Shown here: positions 53,151-64,000 of the stretch, in pieces
Layout of the letters: every line of letters begins with the position of its first letter
How positions within the stretch are numbered: the stretch's first letter is position 1
From: Calliopsis andreniformis
Taxonomy: Eukaryota > Arthropoda > Insecta > Hymenoptera > Andrenidae
Direction of reading: 5' to 3'
Length of the DNA: 64,000 nt
Assembly (NCBI RefSeq): GCF_051401765.1
Contig: NW_027480422.1
Location: forward strand, 26,058,001 to 26,122,000
Program-made: the position numbers and the translations under genes
Notes under the pieces: model-generated
Told to the model about the DNA's origin: nothing
Seen by the model: only the letters and a program-made list of their open reading frames with translations
Databases searched by the model: none

Positions 53151-54280
53151 ATTGCTCCACCACATCGAATAGCTACGGCCTTAGAAGTCAACGCCATAAC
53201 TATAAAAAACAATATAAATACAACAGTTTTTCACTTGTATAACAGGAATAATTGCAACCAGTGTGAAAGCTATGGTCATTTCTACGTTCCGGGCAACCTA
53301 GGCTTCACTCTAGGGCGTTGCTCCACCAGATCGAAGAGGTAGGGCCATAGAAGTTAATGCCCGAAGCATAAAGTACAATAAAAATCCAACAGTTTGTTCA
53401 TCGTATAACAGGAATAATTGCAACCAGTGTGAAAGTAATTGTCATTTCTACGTTCCGGACAACCTAGGTTTCGCACTGGTCGTTGCACCACCACATCGAA
53501 TAGTTAGGGCCTTAGAAGTGAATGCCAGGTGCATAAAATACAATAGAAATAGAACAGTCTTTCCATTGTATAAAACGAATAATTGCAACCAGTGTGAAAG
53601 TTATGGTCATTTCTACGTTCCGGGCAACCTAGGCTTCACTCTAGGTCGTTCCTCCACCAGACCGAATAGTTAGGGATTGAGAAGTCAACGCCAATAAAAT
53701 AAAATACAATATAAATACAACAGTTTTTCCATCGTATAACAGGAATAATTGCAACCAGTGTGAAGGATATGGTCTTGTCTATGTTCCGGGCAACCTAGGC
53801 TTCGCTCTAGTGCGTTGCTCCACCACATCGAATTGTTAGGGATTTCGAAATCAACGCCAGAAGCATAAAATATAACATAAATACAACAGTTTTTCACCGT
53901 ATGACAGGAATAATTGCAACCAGTGTGAAAGATATGGTCATTTCACGTTCCGGGCAACCTAGGCTTCATTCTAGGGCGTTGCTCTACCAGATCTAACAGT
54001 TAGGGCCTGAGAAGTCAACGCCAGAAGCATAAAATACGGTATATGTACAACAGTTTTTCCATCGTATATCACGAATAATTGCAACCAGTGTGAAAGTTAT
54101 GGTCATTTCTACGGTCCGTGCAACCTAGGTTTTGCTCCAGGGCGTTGATCCACCACATCGAATAGTTTGGGCCTTAGATGTCAACGCCAGAAGCATAAAG
54201 TACAGTTTAAATACAACAGTTTTTCCATCGTATAAAACGAATAATTGCAACCAGTGTGAAAGTAATGGTCATATCTACGT
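53151..54280 (+). repeat. Partner of the 50.0-51.1 kb block
   Basis: Second copy of the 50,010-51,127 segment minus one monomer, entered after one ordinary monomer with TTTTTCACTTGTATAACAGG. The order of variants (CACTGGTCGTTGCACC, TTCCTCCACCAGACCG, GGTCTTGTCTATG, TTTTTCACCGTAT) is the same in both. Confidence 0.75.
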
Positions 54281-57200
54281 TCCGGGCAATCTAGGTTTGA
54301 ATCTAGGGCGTTGCTCCACCAGATCGAAGAGGTAGGGCCATAGAAGTCAATGCCCGAAGCATAAAATACGTTAAAGATATAACAGTTTTTCCATCGTATA
54401 ACAGGAGTAATTGCAACCAGTGTGAAAGTAATGGTCATGTCTACGTTCCGGGCAATCTAGGCTTGGCTCTAGGGCGTTGCTCCACCAGATCGAAGAGGTA
54501 GGGCCATAGAAGTCAATGCCCGAAGCATAAAATACAATAAAGATATAATAGTTTTTCCATAGTATAAAATGAGTAATTGCAACAAGTGTGATAGTGATGG
54601 TCATTTCTACGTTCCGTGCAACCTAGGCTTCACTCTAGGGCGTCACCCCACCAGGTGGGATAGTTAACGCCTTAGAAAACAACTCAAGACGCATAAAATA
54701 CAATAAATATACAACAGTTTTTCCATTGAATGAAAAGAATAATTGCAACCAGTGTGAAAGTAATGGTCATATCTACGTTCCGGGCAATCTAGGCTTGAAA
54801 CTAGGGCGTTGCACCACCAGATCGAAGAGGTAGGGCCATAGAAGTCAATGCCCGAAGCATAAAATACGTTAAAGATATAACAGTATTTCCATCGTATAAA
54901 AGGAGTAATTGCAACAAGTGTGAAAGTGATGGACATTTCCACGTTCCGGGCCACCTAGGCTTCACTCTAGTGCGTTGCTCGTCCAGATCGAATAGTTAGT
55001 GCCTTAGAAGTCAACGCCCGAAGCATAAAATAGAAAATATATAGAACAGCTTTTCCATCGTATAAAACGAATAATTGCAACCAGTGTGAAAGTTATGGTC
55101 ATTTCTACGTTCCGGGCAACTTAGGCTTCACTCTAGGTCGTTGCTCCACCACATCGAATTGTTAGGGATTTAGAAGTCAACGCCAGAAGCATAAAATATA
55201 ACACAAATACAACAGTTTTTCACCGTATAACAGGAATAATTGCAACCAGTGTGAAAGATATGGTCATTTCACGTTCCGGGCAACCTAGGCTTCATTCTAG
55301 GCCGTTGGTCCACCAGATCCAATAGCTGGGGCCTACGAAGTCAACGCCAGAAGCACCAAATACAAAATAAATACAACAGTCTTTGCATCGTATAAAACGT
55401 ATAATTGCAACCAGTGTGAAAGTAATGGTCATTTCTACGTTCCGGGTAACTTAGGCTTCTTTCTAGGGCGTTGCTCCACCAGATTCAATAGTTAGGGCCT
55501 TAGAAGTCAACGCCCGCCGCATAAAACACAAAATAAATAGAACAGTTTTTCCATTGTATAGAACGAATAATTGCAACCAGTGTGAAAGTTATGGTCATTT
55601 CTACGTTCGGGGCAATCTAGGCTTCACTCTAGGGCGTTGCTCCACCAGATCGAATAGTTAGGGTCTTAGAAGTCAGCGCCCGAAGCATAAAATACAATGA
55701 AGGTACAACTGTTTTTCCACCGTATAGCTGGAATAATTGCAACCAGTGTGAAGGTAATGGTCATTTCTACGTTCCGGGCGACCCAGACTTATCTCTGAGG
55801 CTTTGCTCCACCAGATCGAAGAGTTAGGACCTTAGAAATCAACACCAGAAGCATAAAGTACAAAATAAATACAACAGTCTTTCCATCGTATAAAACGTAT
55901 AATTGCAACCAGTGTGAAAGTTATGGTCATATCTACGTTCCGGGCAACCTAGGCTACACTCTAGGGCGTTGCTCCACCAAATCGAATAGCTAGGGCCTTA
56001 GAAGTCAACGCCCGAAGCATAAAATACTATATAAATACAACAGCTTTTCCATCGTATACAATGAATAATTGCAAACATTGTGATAGTAACGGTCATTTCT
56101 GCGTTCCGGGCAACCTAGGCTTGACGCTAGGGCGTTGCTCCACCAGATCGAATAGTTAGGGCCTTAGAAGTCAACGCCCGAAGCATAAAATACAAAATAA
56201 ATGGAACAGCTTTTCCATTGTATAAAATGAATAATTGCAACCAGTGTGAAAGTTATGGTCATTTCTACGGTCCGTGCAACCTAGGTTTTGCTCCAGGGCG
56301 TTGATCCACCACATCGAATAGTTTGGGCCTTAGAAGTCAACGCCAGAAGCATAAAATACTATATAAATACAACAGCTTTTCCATCGTATACAATGAATAA
56401 TTGCAACCAGTGTGAAAGTAATGGTCATATCTACGTTCCGGGCAATCTAGGCTTGCATCTAGGGCGTTGCTCCACCAGATCGAAGAGGTAGGGCCATAGA
56501 AGTCAATGCCCGAAGCATAAAATACGTTAAAGATATAACAGTATTTCCATCGTATAACAGGAGTAATTGCAACCAGTATGAAAGTTATGGTCATTTCAAC
56601 GTACGGGGCAACCTAGGCTTCACTCGAGGGCGTTGCTCCACCAGATCGAAGAGGTAGGGCCATAGAAGTCAATGCCCGAAGCATAAATTACGTTAAAGAT
56701 ATAACAGTTTTTCCATTGTATAACAGGAGTAATTCCAACAAGTGTGAAAGTGATGGTCATTTCTACCTTCCGGGCAACCTAGGCATCACTCTAGGGCGTT
56801 GCTCCACCACATCGAATAGTTAGGGCCTTAAAAGTCAACGCCAGAAGCATAAAATACAATATAAATGCAACAGTTTTTCCATCGTATACCGGGAATAATA
56901 GCAACCAGTGTGAAAGTGATGGTCATTTCCACGTTCCGGGCCACCTAGTCCTCACTCTAGGGCGTTGGTCCACCAGATCCAATAGCTAGGGCCTAAGAAG
57001 TCAGCGCCAGAAGCACCAAATACAAAATAAATACAGCAGTTTGTCCATCGTATAAAACGAATAATTGCAACCAGTGTGAAAGTAATGGTCATATCTACGT
57101 TCCGGGCAATCTAGGCTTGAATCTAGGGCGTTGCTCCACCAGATCGAAGAGGTAGGGCCATAGAAGTCAATGCCCGAAGCATAAAATACGATAAAAGTAT

Positions 57201-60200
57201 AACAGTTTTTCCATCGTATAACAGGAGTAATTGCAACAAGTGTGAAAGTCATGGTCATTTCTACGTTGCGGGCAACCTAAGCTTCACTCTAGGGCGTTGT
57301 TCCACCAGATCGTATAGTTAGGGCCTATGAAGTCAACGCCTGAAGCATAAAATACAATAAAAATACAAAAGTTTTTTCATCGCATAACAGAAATAATTGC
57401 AACAAGAATGAACGTAACGGTCATTTCTACGTTTCAGACAACCTAGGCTCCACTCTAGGGCGTTGCTCCACCAAATCGAATAGCTAGGGCCTTAGAAGTC
57501 AACGCCAGAAGCATAAAATACAAGTTAAATACAATAGTTTTTCCATCGTATAAAACGAGTAATTGCAACCAGTGTGAAAGTTATGGCCATTTCTACGTTC
57601 CGGGCATCCTAGGCTTCACTCTAGGGCGTTGCTCCACCAGATCGAATAGTTAGGGCCTTAGAAGTCAACGCCCGAAGCATAAAATACAAAATAAATAGAA
57701 CAGTTTTTCCACTGTATAAAACTAATAATTGAAACCAGTGTGAAAGTTATGGTCATTTCTACGTTCCGCGCAACCTAGCCTTCACCCCTGGGCGTTGCTC
57801 CACCAGATCCAATAGTTAGGACCTAAGAAGTCAGCGCCAGAAGCATAAAATACAAAATAGATACAACAGCTTTTCCATCGTATATAATGTATATTTGCAA
57901 GCGGTGTGAAGGTAATGGTCATTTCTACGTTCCGCGCAACCTAGACTTCACTCCAGGGCGTTGCTCCACCAGATCGAATAGTTAGGGCCTTAGAAGTCAA
58001 CGCCAGAAGCATAAAATACAATATAAATACAACAGTTTTTCCATCATATAAAATGAATAACTGCAAACATTGTGAAAGTAACGGTCATTTCTACGTTCCG
58101 GGCAACCTTGGCTTCACTCTAGGGCGTTGCTCCACCAGATCGAATAGTTAGGGCGTTAGAAGTCAACGCCAGAAGCATAAAATAAAATAAAAATACAACA
58201 GTTGTGCCATCGTATAACAGGAATAATTACAAACTGTGTGAAAGTAATGGGCATTTCTACGTTCCGTGCAACCTAGGCTTCACTCTAGGGCGTTGCTCCT
58301 CCAGGTCGGATAGTTAGGGCCATAGAAAACAACTCCAGACGCATAAAATACAATAAAAATATATCAGTTTTTCCATCGTGTAACAGGAATAATTGCAACC
58401 AGAGTGAAAGTGATGGTCATTTCTACGTTCCGGGCGACCTAGGCTACACTCTAGGGCGTTATTCCACCAGATCGAATAGCTAGGGCCTTAGAAGTCAACG
58501 CCCGAAGCACAAAATACAAAATTAATAGAACAGCTTTTTCCATTGTATAAAACGAATGATTGCAACCAGAGTGAAACTTATGGTCATTTCTACGTTCCGT
58601 GCAACATAGGATGCACTCTAGGGCGTTGCTCCACCACATCGATTAGATACGGCCTTAGAAGTCAACGCCAGAAGCATAAAATACAATATAAATACAACAG
58701 CTTTTCCATCGTCTAAAACGAATAATTGCAACCAGTGTGAAAGTAATGGCCATTTCAACGTTACGGGCATCCTAGACTTAACCCTGAGGCACTGCTCCAC
58801 CAGATCGAATAGATAGGGCCTTAGAAGCCAACGCCAGAAGCATACAGTACAATAAAAATCCAAAAGTTTTTCCATCGTATAACAGGAATAATTGCAAACA
58901 GTGTGAAGGTAATAGTCATTTCTACGCTCCGGTCAACCCATGCTTCACTCTAGGGCGTTGCTCCACCAGGTCGAATAGTTAGGGCCTTAGACGTCAACGC
59001 CAGAAGCATAAAATAAAATAAAAATACAACAGTTGTTCCATCGTATAGCAGGAATAATTGCAACCAGAGTGAAAGTGATGGTCATTTCTAGGTTCTGGGC
59101 GATCTAGGCTTCACCCTAGGGCGTTGCTCCACCAGATCCAATAGTTAGGACCTAAGAAGTCAGCGCCAGAAGCATAAAATACAAAATAGATACAACAGCT
59201 TTTCCATCGTATATAATGAATAATTGCAAACAGTGTGGAGGTAATGGTCATTTCTACTTTCCGGGCAACCTACGCTTCACTCTAGGGCGTTTCTCCACCA
59301 CCTCGAATAGCTACGGCCATAGGATTCAACGCCAGAGGCATAAAAAGCAAAATAAATACAACAGTTTTTCGATCGTAGAACAAGAATAATTGCAACCGGT
59401 GTGAAAGTGATGGTCATTTCTACATTCCGGGCAACCTGGGCTACACTCTAGGGCGTTGCTCCGCCAGATCGAATAGATAGGGCCTAAGAAGTCAACGCCA
59501 GAAGCATAAAATACAATATAAATACAACAGTTTTTCACTTGTATAACAGGAATAATTGCAACCAGTGTGAAAGCTATGGTCATTTCTACGTTCCGGGCAA
59601 CCTAGGCTTCACTCTAGGGCGTTGCTCCAACACATCGAATATTTAGGGCCTTAGAAGTCAATGCCAGAAGCATAAAATGCAATATAAATACAACTGTTTT
59701 TCCACTGTATAATATGAATAATTGCAAACAGTGTGAAAGATATGGTCATTTCTACGCTGCGGGCATCCTAGGCTTCACTCTAGGGCGTTGCTCAACCACA
59801 TCCAATAGCTACGGCCCTAGAACACAACGCCATAACTATAAAATACAATATAAATACAACAGTCTTTCCATCGTATAAAACGAGTGATTGCAACCAGTCT
59901 GATAGTTATGGTCATTTCCACGTTCCAGGAAACCTAGGCTTCACCCTAGGGCGCTGCTCCACCAGATCCAATAGCTAGGGCCTAAGAAGTCAACGCCAGG
60001 AGCACCAAATACAAAATAAATACAACAGTTTTTCCATCGTATAAAACGAATAATTGCATCTAGTATGAAAGCTATGGTCATTTCTACGTTCCGGGCAATC
60101 TAGGCTTCAGTCTAGGGCGTTGCTCAACCACATTGAATAGTTAGGGCCTAAGAAGTCAACGCCAGAAGCACCAAATACAAAATTAATACAACAGTTTTTC

Positions 60201-61384
60201 CATCGTGTAAAACGAATAATTGCAACCAGTATGAAAGTTATGGTCATTTCTACGTTCCGGGCGACCTAGGCTTCACACTAGGGCGTTGCTCCACCTGATC
60301 GAATAGTTAGGGCCTAAGAAGTCAACGCCAGAAGCATAAAATACGATGTATGTACAACAGTTTTACCATCGTATAAAATGAATAATCGCAAACAGTGTGA
60401 AGGTAATGGTCATTTCTACGTTCCGGGCAACCTAGGCTTCACTCTATGGCGTTGCTCCACCAGACCGAATAGTTAGGGCCATAGAAGTCAACGCCCGAAG
60501 CATAAAATATAAAATAAGTAGAACAGTTTTTCCATTGTATAAAACGAATAATTGAAACCAGTGTGAAAGTTATGGTCATTTCTACGTTCCGGCAACCTAG
60601 GCTTCACTACAGGGCGGTGCTCCACCAGACCAAATAGTTAGGGCCTAGGAAGTCAACGCCAGAAGCATAAAATACAATATAAATACAACAGCTTTTCCAT
60701 CGTATGTAATGTACATTTGCAAACAGTGTGAAAGTAACGGTCATTCCTACGTTGCGGGCAACCTAGGCTTCACTCTAGGGCGTTGGTCCACCACATCGAA
60801 TAGCTACGGCCTTAGGAGTCAACGCCAGAGGCATAAAATGCAAAATAAATACAACAGTTTTTCGATCGTATAACAAGAATAATTGCAACCAGTGTGAAGG
60901 TGATGGTCATTTCCACGTTCCGGGCAACCCAGGCTTCACCCTAGGGCGCTGCTCCACCAGATCCAATAGCTAGGGCCTAAGAAGTCAACGCCAGGAGCAC
61001 CAAATACAAAATAAATGCAACAGTTTTTCCATCGTATAAAACGAATAATTGCAACCAGTATAAAAGCTATGGTCATTTCTACGTTCCGGGCAATCTAGGC
61101 TTCACACTAGGGCGTTGCACCACCTGATCGAATTGTTAGGGCCTAAGAAGTCAACGCCAGAAGCATAAAATACGATGTATGTACAACAGTTTTACCATCG
61201 TATAAAATGAATAATCGCAAACAGTGTGATGGTAATGGTCATTTCTGCGTTCCGGGCAACCTAGGCTTCACTCTAGGGCGTTGCTCCACCAGACCGAATA
61301 GTTAGGGCCATAGAAGTCAACGCCCGAAACATAAAATATAAAATAAATAGAACAGTTTTTCCATTGTATAAAACGAATAATTGC
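54281..61384 (+). repeat. Satellite monomers, weakly ordered
   Basis: About 43 in-phase units. The variant AGATCGAAGAGGTAGGGCC with ACGTTAAAGATATAACAG recurs near 54.3, 54.8, 56.5 and 56.65 kb at irregular spacing. GGGCGTTGATCCACC near 56,297 repeats the one at about 54,141, 2,156 bp away. 59.3-59.6 kb resembles 43.2-43.5 kb. Small one-base indels are more common than elsewhere, for example TTCCGGCAACC near 60,590. No gene or foreign insertion is seen. Confidence 0.65.
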
Positions 61385-62059
61385 AAACAGTATGAAAAAT
61401 ATGGTCATTTCTACGTTGCGGGCATCCTAGGCTTCACTCTAGGGCATTGCTCCACCACATCGATTAGCTACGGCCTTAGAAGTCAACGCCATAACTATAA
61501 AAAACAATATAAATACAACAGTTTCTCGATTGTATAAAATGAATAACTGCAAACAGTGTGGAGGTAATGGTCATTTCTACTTTCCGGGCAACCTAGGCTT
61601 CACTCTAGGACGTTTCTCCACCACGTCGAATAGCTACGCCCTTAGAAGTCAACGCCTGAAGCATAAAATATTATATAAGTGCAACAGTTTTTCCATCGTA
61701 TAACAGGAATAATTGCAACCAGTGTGAAAGACATGGTCATTTCTACGTTCCAGGCAACCTAGGCTTCACTCTAGGGCGTTGCTCCACCACATCGAATAGC
61801 TACGGCCTTAGGAGTCAACGCCAGAGGCATAAAATGCAAAATAAATACAACAGTTTTTCGATCGTATACCAAGAATAATTCCAACCAGTGTGAAAGTGAT
61901 GGTCATTTCTACGTTGCGGGCAACCTAGGCTTCACCCTAGGGCGTTGCTCTACCAGATCGAATAGTTAGGGCCAAAGAAGTCAACGCCAGAAGCATAAAA
62001 TACGATATATGTACAACAGTTTTTCCATCGTATAACAGGAATAATTGCAAACAGTGTGA

Positions 62060-63232
62060 AAGTGATGGTCATTTCTACGTTCCTGGCAACCTACGCTTCA
62101 GTCTAGGGCGTTGGTCCACCAGATCCAATAGTTAGGGCCTTAGAAGTCAACGCCCGAAGCATAATATACAAAATTAGTAGTACAGCTTTTCAATTGTATA
62201 AAATGAATAATTGCAACCAGTGTGAAAGTTATGGTCATTTCTACGGTCATTTCTACGGTCCGTGCAACCTTGGTTTCGCTCCAGGGCGTTGCTCCACCGC
62301 ATCGAATAGTTAGGGCCTTAGAAGTCAACGCCAGAAGCATAAAATACAGTTTAAATACAACAGTTTTTCCATCGTATAAAACGAATAATTGCAACCAGTG
62401 TGAAAGTCATGGTCATTTCCACGTTCCGGGCCACATAGGCTTCACTCTAGTGCGTTGGTCCAACAGATCCAATAGTTAGGGCCTAAGAAGTCAACGCCAG
62501 AAGCACCAAATACAAAATAAATACAACAGTTTTTCCATCGTATAAAACGAATAATTGCAACCAGTGTGAAAGTAATGGTCATATCTACGTTCCGAACAAT
62601 CTAGGCTTGAAACTAGGGCGTTGCACCACCAGATCGAAGAGGTAGGGCCATAGAAGTCAATGCCCGAAGCATAAAATACGTTAAAGATATAACAGTATTT
62701 CCATCGTATAAAAGGAGTAATTGCAACAAGTGTGAAAGTGATGGACATTTCCACGTTCCGGGCCACCTAGGCTTCACTCTAGGGCGTTGCTCCACCAGAT
62801 CGAAGAGGTAGGGCCATAGAAGTTAATGCCCGAAGCATAAAGTACAATAAAAATCCAACAGTTTGTTCATCGTATAACAGGAATAATTGCAACCAGTGTG
62901 AAAGTAATTGTCATTTCTACGTTCCGGACAACCTAGGTTTCGCACTGGTCGTTGCACCACCACATCGAATAGTTAGGGCCTTAGAAGTGAATGCCAGGTG
63001 CTTAAAATACAATAGAAATAGAACAGTCTTTCCATTGTATAAAACGAATAATTGCAACCAGTGTGAAAGTTATGGTCATTTCTACGTTCCGGGCAACCTA
63101 GGCTTCACTCTAGGTCGTTCCTCCACCAGACCGAATAGTTAGGGATTTAGAAGTCAACGCCAAAAAAATAAAATACAATATAAATACAACAGTTTTTCCA
63201 TCGTATAACAGGAACAATTGCAACCAGTGTGA
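62060..63232 (+). repeat. 7-monomer (1,173-bp) HOR, copy 1
   Basis: The unit from AGTGATGGTCATTTCTACG with TTCCTGGCAACCTACGC to the monomer ending GGAACAATTGCAACC repeats after 1,173 bp: 7 x 166 plus the 12-bp duplication, less one base. Markers at 62,140 and 63,313 confirm the period. Confidence 0.9.
62237..62260 (+). repeat. 12-bp perfect tandem duplication, second occurrence
   Basis: ATTTCTACGGTC twice in succession, the homologue of 49,451-49,474, carried along in the 11-monomer duplication. Confidence 0.95.
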
Positions 63233-64000
63233 AAGTGATGGTCATTTCTACGTTCCTGGCAACCTACGCTTCAGTCTAGGGCGTTGGTCCACCAGATCCA
63301 ATAGTTAGGGCCTTAGAAGTCAACGCCCGAAGCATAATATACAAAATTAGTAGTACAGCTTTTCAATTGTATAAAATGAATAATTGCAACCAGTGTGAAA
63401 GTTATGGTCATTTCTACGGTCATTTCTACGGTCCGTGCAACCTTGGTTTCGCTCCAGGGCGTTGCTCCACCGCATCGAATAGTTAGGGCCTTAGAAGTCA
63501 ACGCCAGAAGCATAAAATACAGTTTAAATACAACAGTTTTTCCATCGTATAAAACGAATAATTGCAACCAGTGTGAAAGTCATGGTCATTTCCACGTTCC
63601 GGGCCACATAGGCTTCACTCTAGTGCGTTGGTCCAACAGATCCAATAGTTAGGGCCTAAGAAGTCAACGCCAGAAGCACCAAATACAAAATAAATACAAC
63701 AGTTTTTCCATCGTATAAAACGAATAATTGCAACCAGTGTGAAAGTAATGGTCATATCTACGTTCCGAACAATCTAGGCTTGAAACTAGGGCGTTGCACC
63801 ACCAGATCGAAGAGGTAGGGCCATAGGAGTCAATGCCCGAAGCATAAAATACGTTAAAGATATAACAGTATTTCCATCGTATAAAAGGAGTAATTGCAAC
63901 AAGTGTGAAAGTGATGGACATTTCCACGTTCCGGGCCACCTAGGCTTCACTCTAGGGCGTTGCTCCACCAGATCGAAGAGGTAGGGCCATAGAAGTTAAT
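63233..64000 (+). repeat. 7-monomer HOR, copy 2, cut by window end
   Basis: Continues as copy 1 at a 1,173-bp shift to the last base, with very few differences (CCATAGGAGTCAATGCC near 63,823 for CCATAGAAGTCAATGCC). More copies may follow outside the window. Confidence 0.88.
63410..63433 (+). repeat. 12-bp perfect tandem duplication, third occurrence
   Basis: ATTTCTACGGTC twice in succession, identical in context to 62,237-62,260 and 1,173 bp downstream of it. Confidence 0.95.

Larger units (their letters stand above)
61385..63232 (+). repeat. 11-monomer block, partner of 48,599-50,446
   Basis: Second copy at +12,786 bp. Small differences include CACATCGATTAGC for CACATCGAATAGC near 61,460 and CACCGCATCG for CACCACATCG near 62,297. 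The last seven monomers, from about 62,060, also serve as the first copy of the terminal 7-monomer HOR. Confidence 0.85.
1..64000 (+). repeat. 166-bp tandem satellite array, about 385 monomers
   Basis: The whole window is one head-to-tail array of a unit of about 166 bp. Landmarks in order within each unit are CCTAGG, CACTCTAGGGCGTTGCTCC, AGATCGAATAG, AGAAGTCAACGCC, AGCATAAAATAC, ACAACAGTTTTTCCATCGTA, AATAATTGCAACCAGTGTG, ATGGTCATTTCTACGTTCC and GGGCAA. CCTAGG or a one-base variant recurs from 168 to 63,939 in 384 steps. All monomers keep one orientation, and no foreign insertion was seen. The consensus is about 42% G+C by my count. Because CCTAGG is the AvrII site and is kept in most units, AvrII digestion should give a 166-bp ladder. 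The length is close to that of DNA in a nucleosome with linker histone. The family is not recognised; a centromeric or heterochromatic location is inferred from array length, purity and HOR structure. Confidence 0.98.

Noticed and set aside
251..63968. Many open frames of 60-125 codons on both strands, for example 251-436 (+), 4,233-4,610 (-), 33,887-34,144 (+), 63,664-63,939 (-)
   Set aside because: They are all translations of the satellite unit, spaced by multiples of 166 bp, start and stop at the same monomer positions, lack recognisable domains and occur in overlapping form on both strands. The longest (4,233-4,610) arises only because a local variant removes a stop.
1..64000. CRISPR array
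   Set aside because: The repeats are contiguous 166-bp units that vary along their whole length. There are no short constant repeats with unique spacers and no cas genes.
1..64000. TTAGGG in GAATAGTTAGGGCC as telomeric repeat
   Set aside because: It occurs once per 166-bp unit, never in tandem, and is often altered (CTACGGCC, CATAGGGCC). It is part of the satellite monomer.
1..64000. CENP-B box
   Set aside because: The only CGGG in the consensus (ACGTTCCGGGC) is not preceded by TTCGNNNNANN at the required spacing, and the reverse orientation also fails. I saw no monomer that fits, but a full pattern scan was not possible by eye.
1..64000. TATA-like (CGTATAAAACG) and AATAAA-like (AAAATAAATAC) motifs as promoter or polyadenylation signals
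   Set aside because: They recur in many monomers as part of the AT-rich stretch, without any gene to serve.
1..64000. Transposon, SINE or LTR insertion inside the array
   Set aside because: The CCTAGG phase runs through the whole window with only small indels (net +27 bp over 384 units), leaving no room for an inserted element.
1..64000. tRNA-derived origin of the monomer (GGTTC-like B box)
   Set aside because: ACGTTCCGGGC looks superficially similar, but no A box at the right distance and no cloverleaf could be drawn.
1..64000. Strict dimeric (332-bp) periodicity of the array
   Set aside because: Several matching frames lie 332 bp apart, but monomer types do not alternate regularly. The even spacing is local and comes from the larger HORs and the duplication at 3.7-4.35 kb.

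Overview
The window is a single uninterrupted array of tandemly repeated satellite DNA. The unit is about 166 bp, always in the same orientation, and there are roughly 385 copies. I anchored the phase on the near-invariant CCTAGG. The first anchor is at 168 and the last at 63,939, which is 384 intervals of 166 bp plus 27 bp of net indel drift; three 12-bp duplications account for +36 of that. I see no protein gene, RNA gene, transposon insertion, CRISPR array or unique flanking DNA. A megabase-type satellite with higher-order repeats (HORs) points to a eukaryote, most likely centromeric or other constitutive heterochromatin. I do not recognise the satellite family and cannot name the species. 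The consensus is about 42% G+C, with a GC-richer half around CCTAGG and an AT-rich stretch of about 60 bp. Frequent C-to-T type variation at CpG sites suggests the cytosines are methylated, as in plants, vertebrates and some invertebrates.

Layout. The left domain (1 to about 35.9 kb) is built from one set of monomer variants arranged in young, nested duplications: a 13-monomer unit (1/2,159), a 2-monomer unit (about 3.7-4.35 kb), a 3-monomer unit (about 7.58-8.45 kb), a 7-monomer unit repeated at 3,652 bp (6.29/9.94 kb), 7- and 8-monomer spacings at 13.9-16.6 kb, a 12-monomer unit (17,075-21,060) and a 27-monomer unit (about 23,716-32,082). Long-range duplicates link 1-2.1 kb with 16.6-18.4 kb, 5.64-9.92 kb with 29.71-33.99 kb, and 11.14-12.13 kb with 34.05-35.04 kb. 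From 35.97 to 38.1 kb lies a transitional 7-monomer block whose variants recur in the right domain. An island at about 38.6-41.0 kb carries more diverged monomers with no close duplicate that I could find.

The right domain (about 40.87-64 kb) uses a partly different variant set. Two adjacent copies of another 27-monomer-scale unit lie at 40,872-45,351 and 45,352 to about 48,656, the second missing 5 and then 2 monomers. A partial third copy is at about 51.13-53.15 kb, a distant duplicate pairs 48.6-50.45 kb with 61.39-63.23 kb, and a 7-monomer unit with a 1,173-bp period is entered at 62.06 kb and cut by the window end.

How it works together. Nothing here acts as a gene set. The array shows repeated in-register unequal exchange: copies differ by whole numbers of monomers (166, 332, 830 bp), and breakpoints fall inside sequence shared by both partners. 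The many 60-96-codon open frames are periodic by-products of the 166-bp unit on both strands and are not annotated as genes. Coordinates of HOR limits were read by eye and are good to about 10-30 bp unless a breakpoint is stated.
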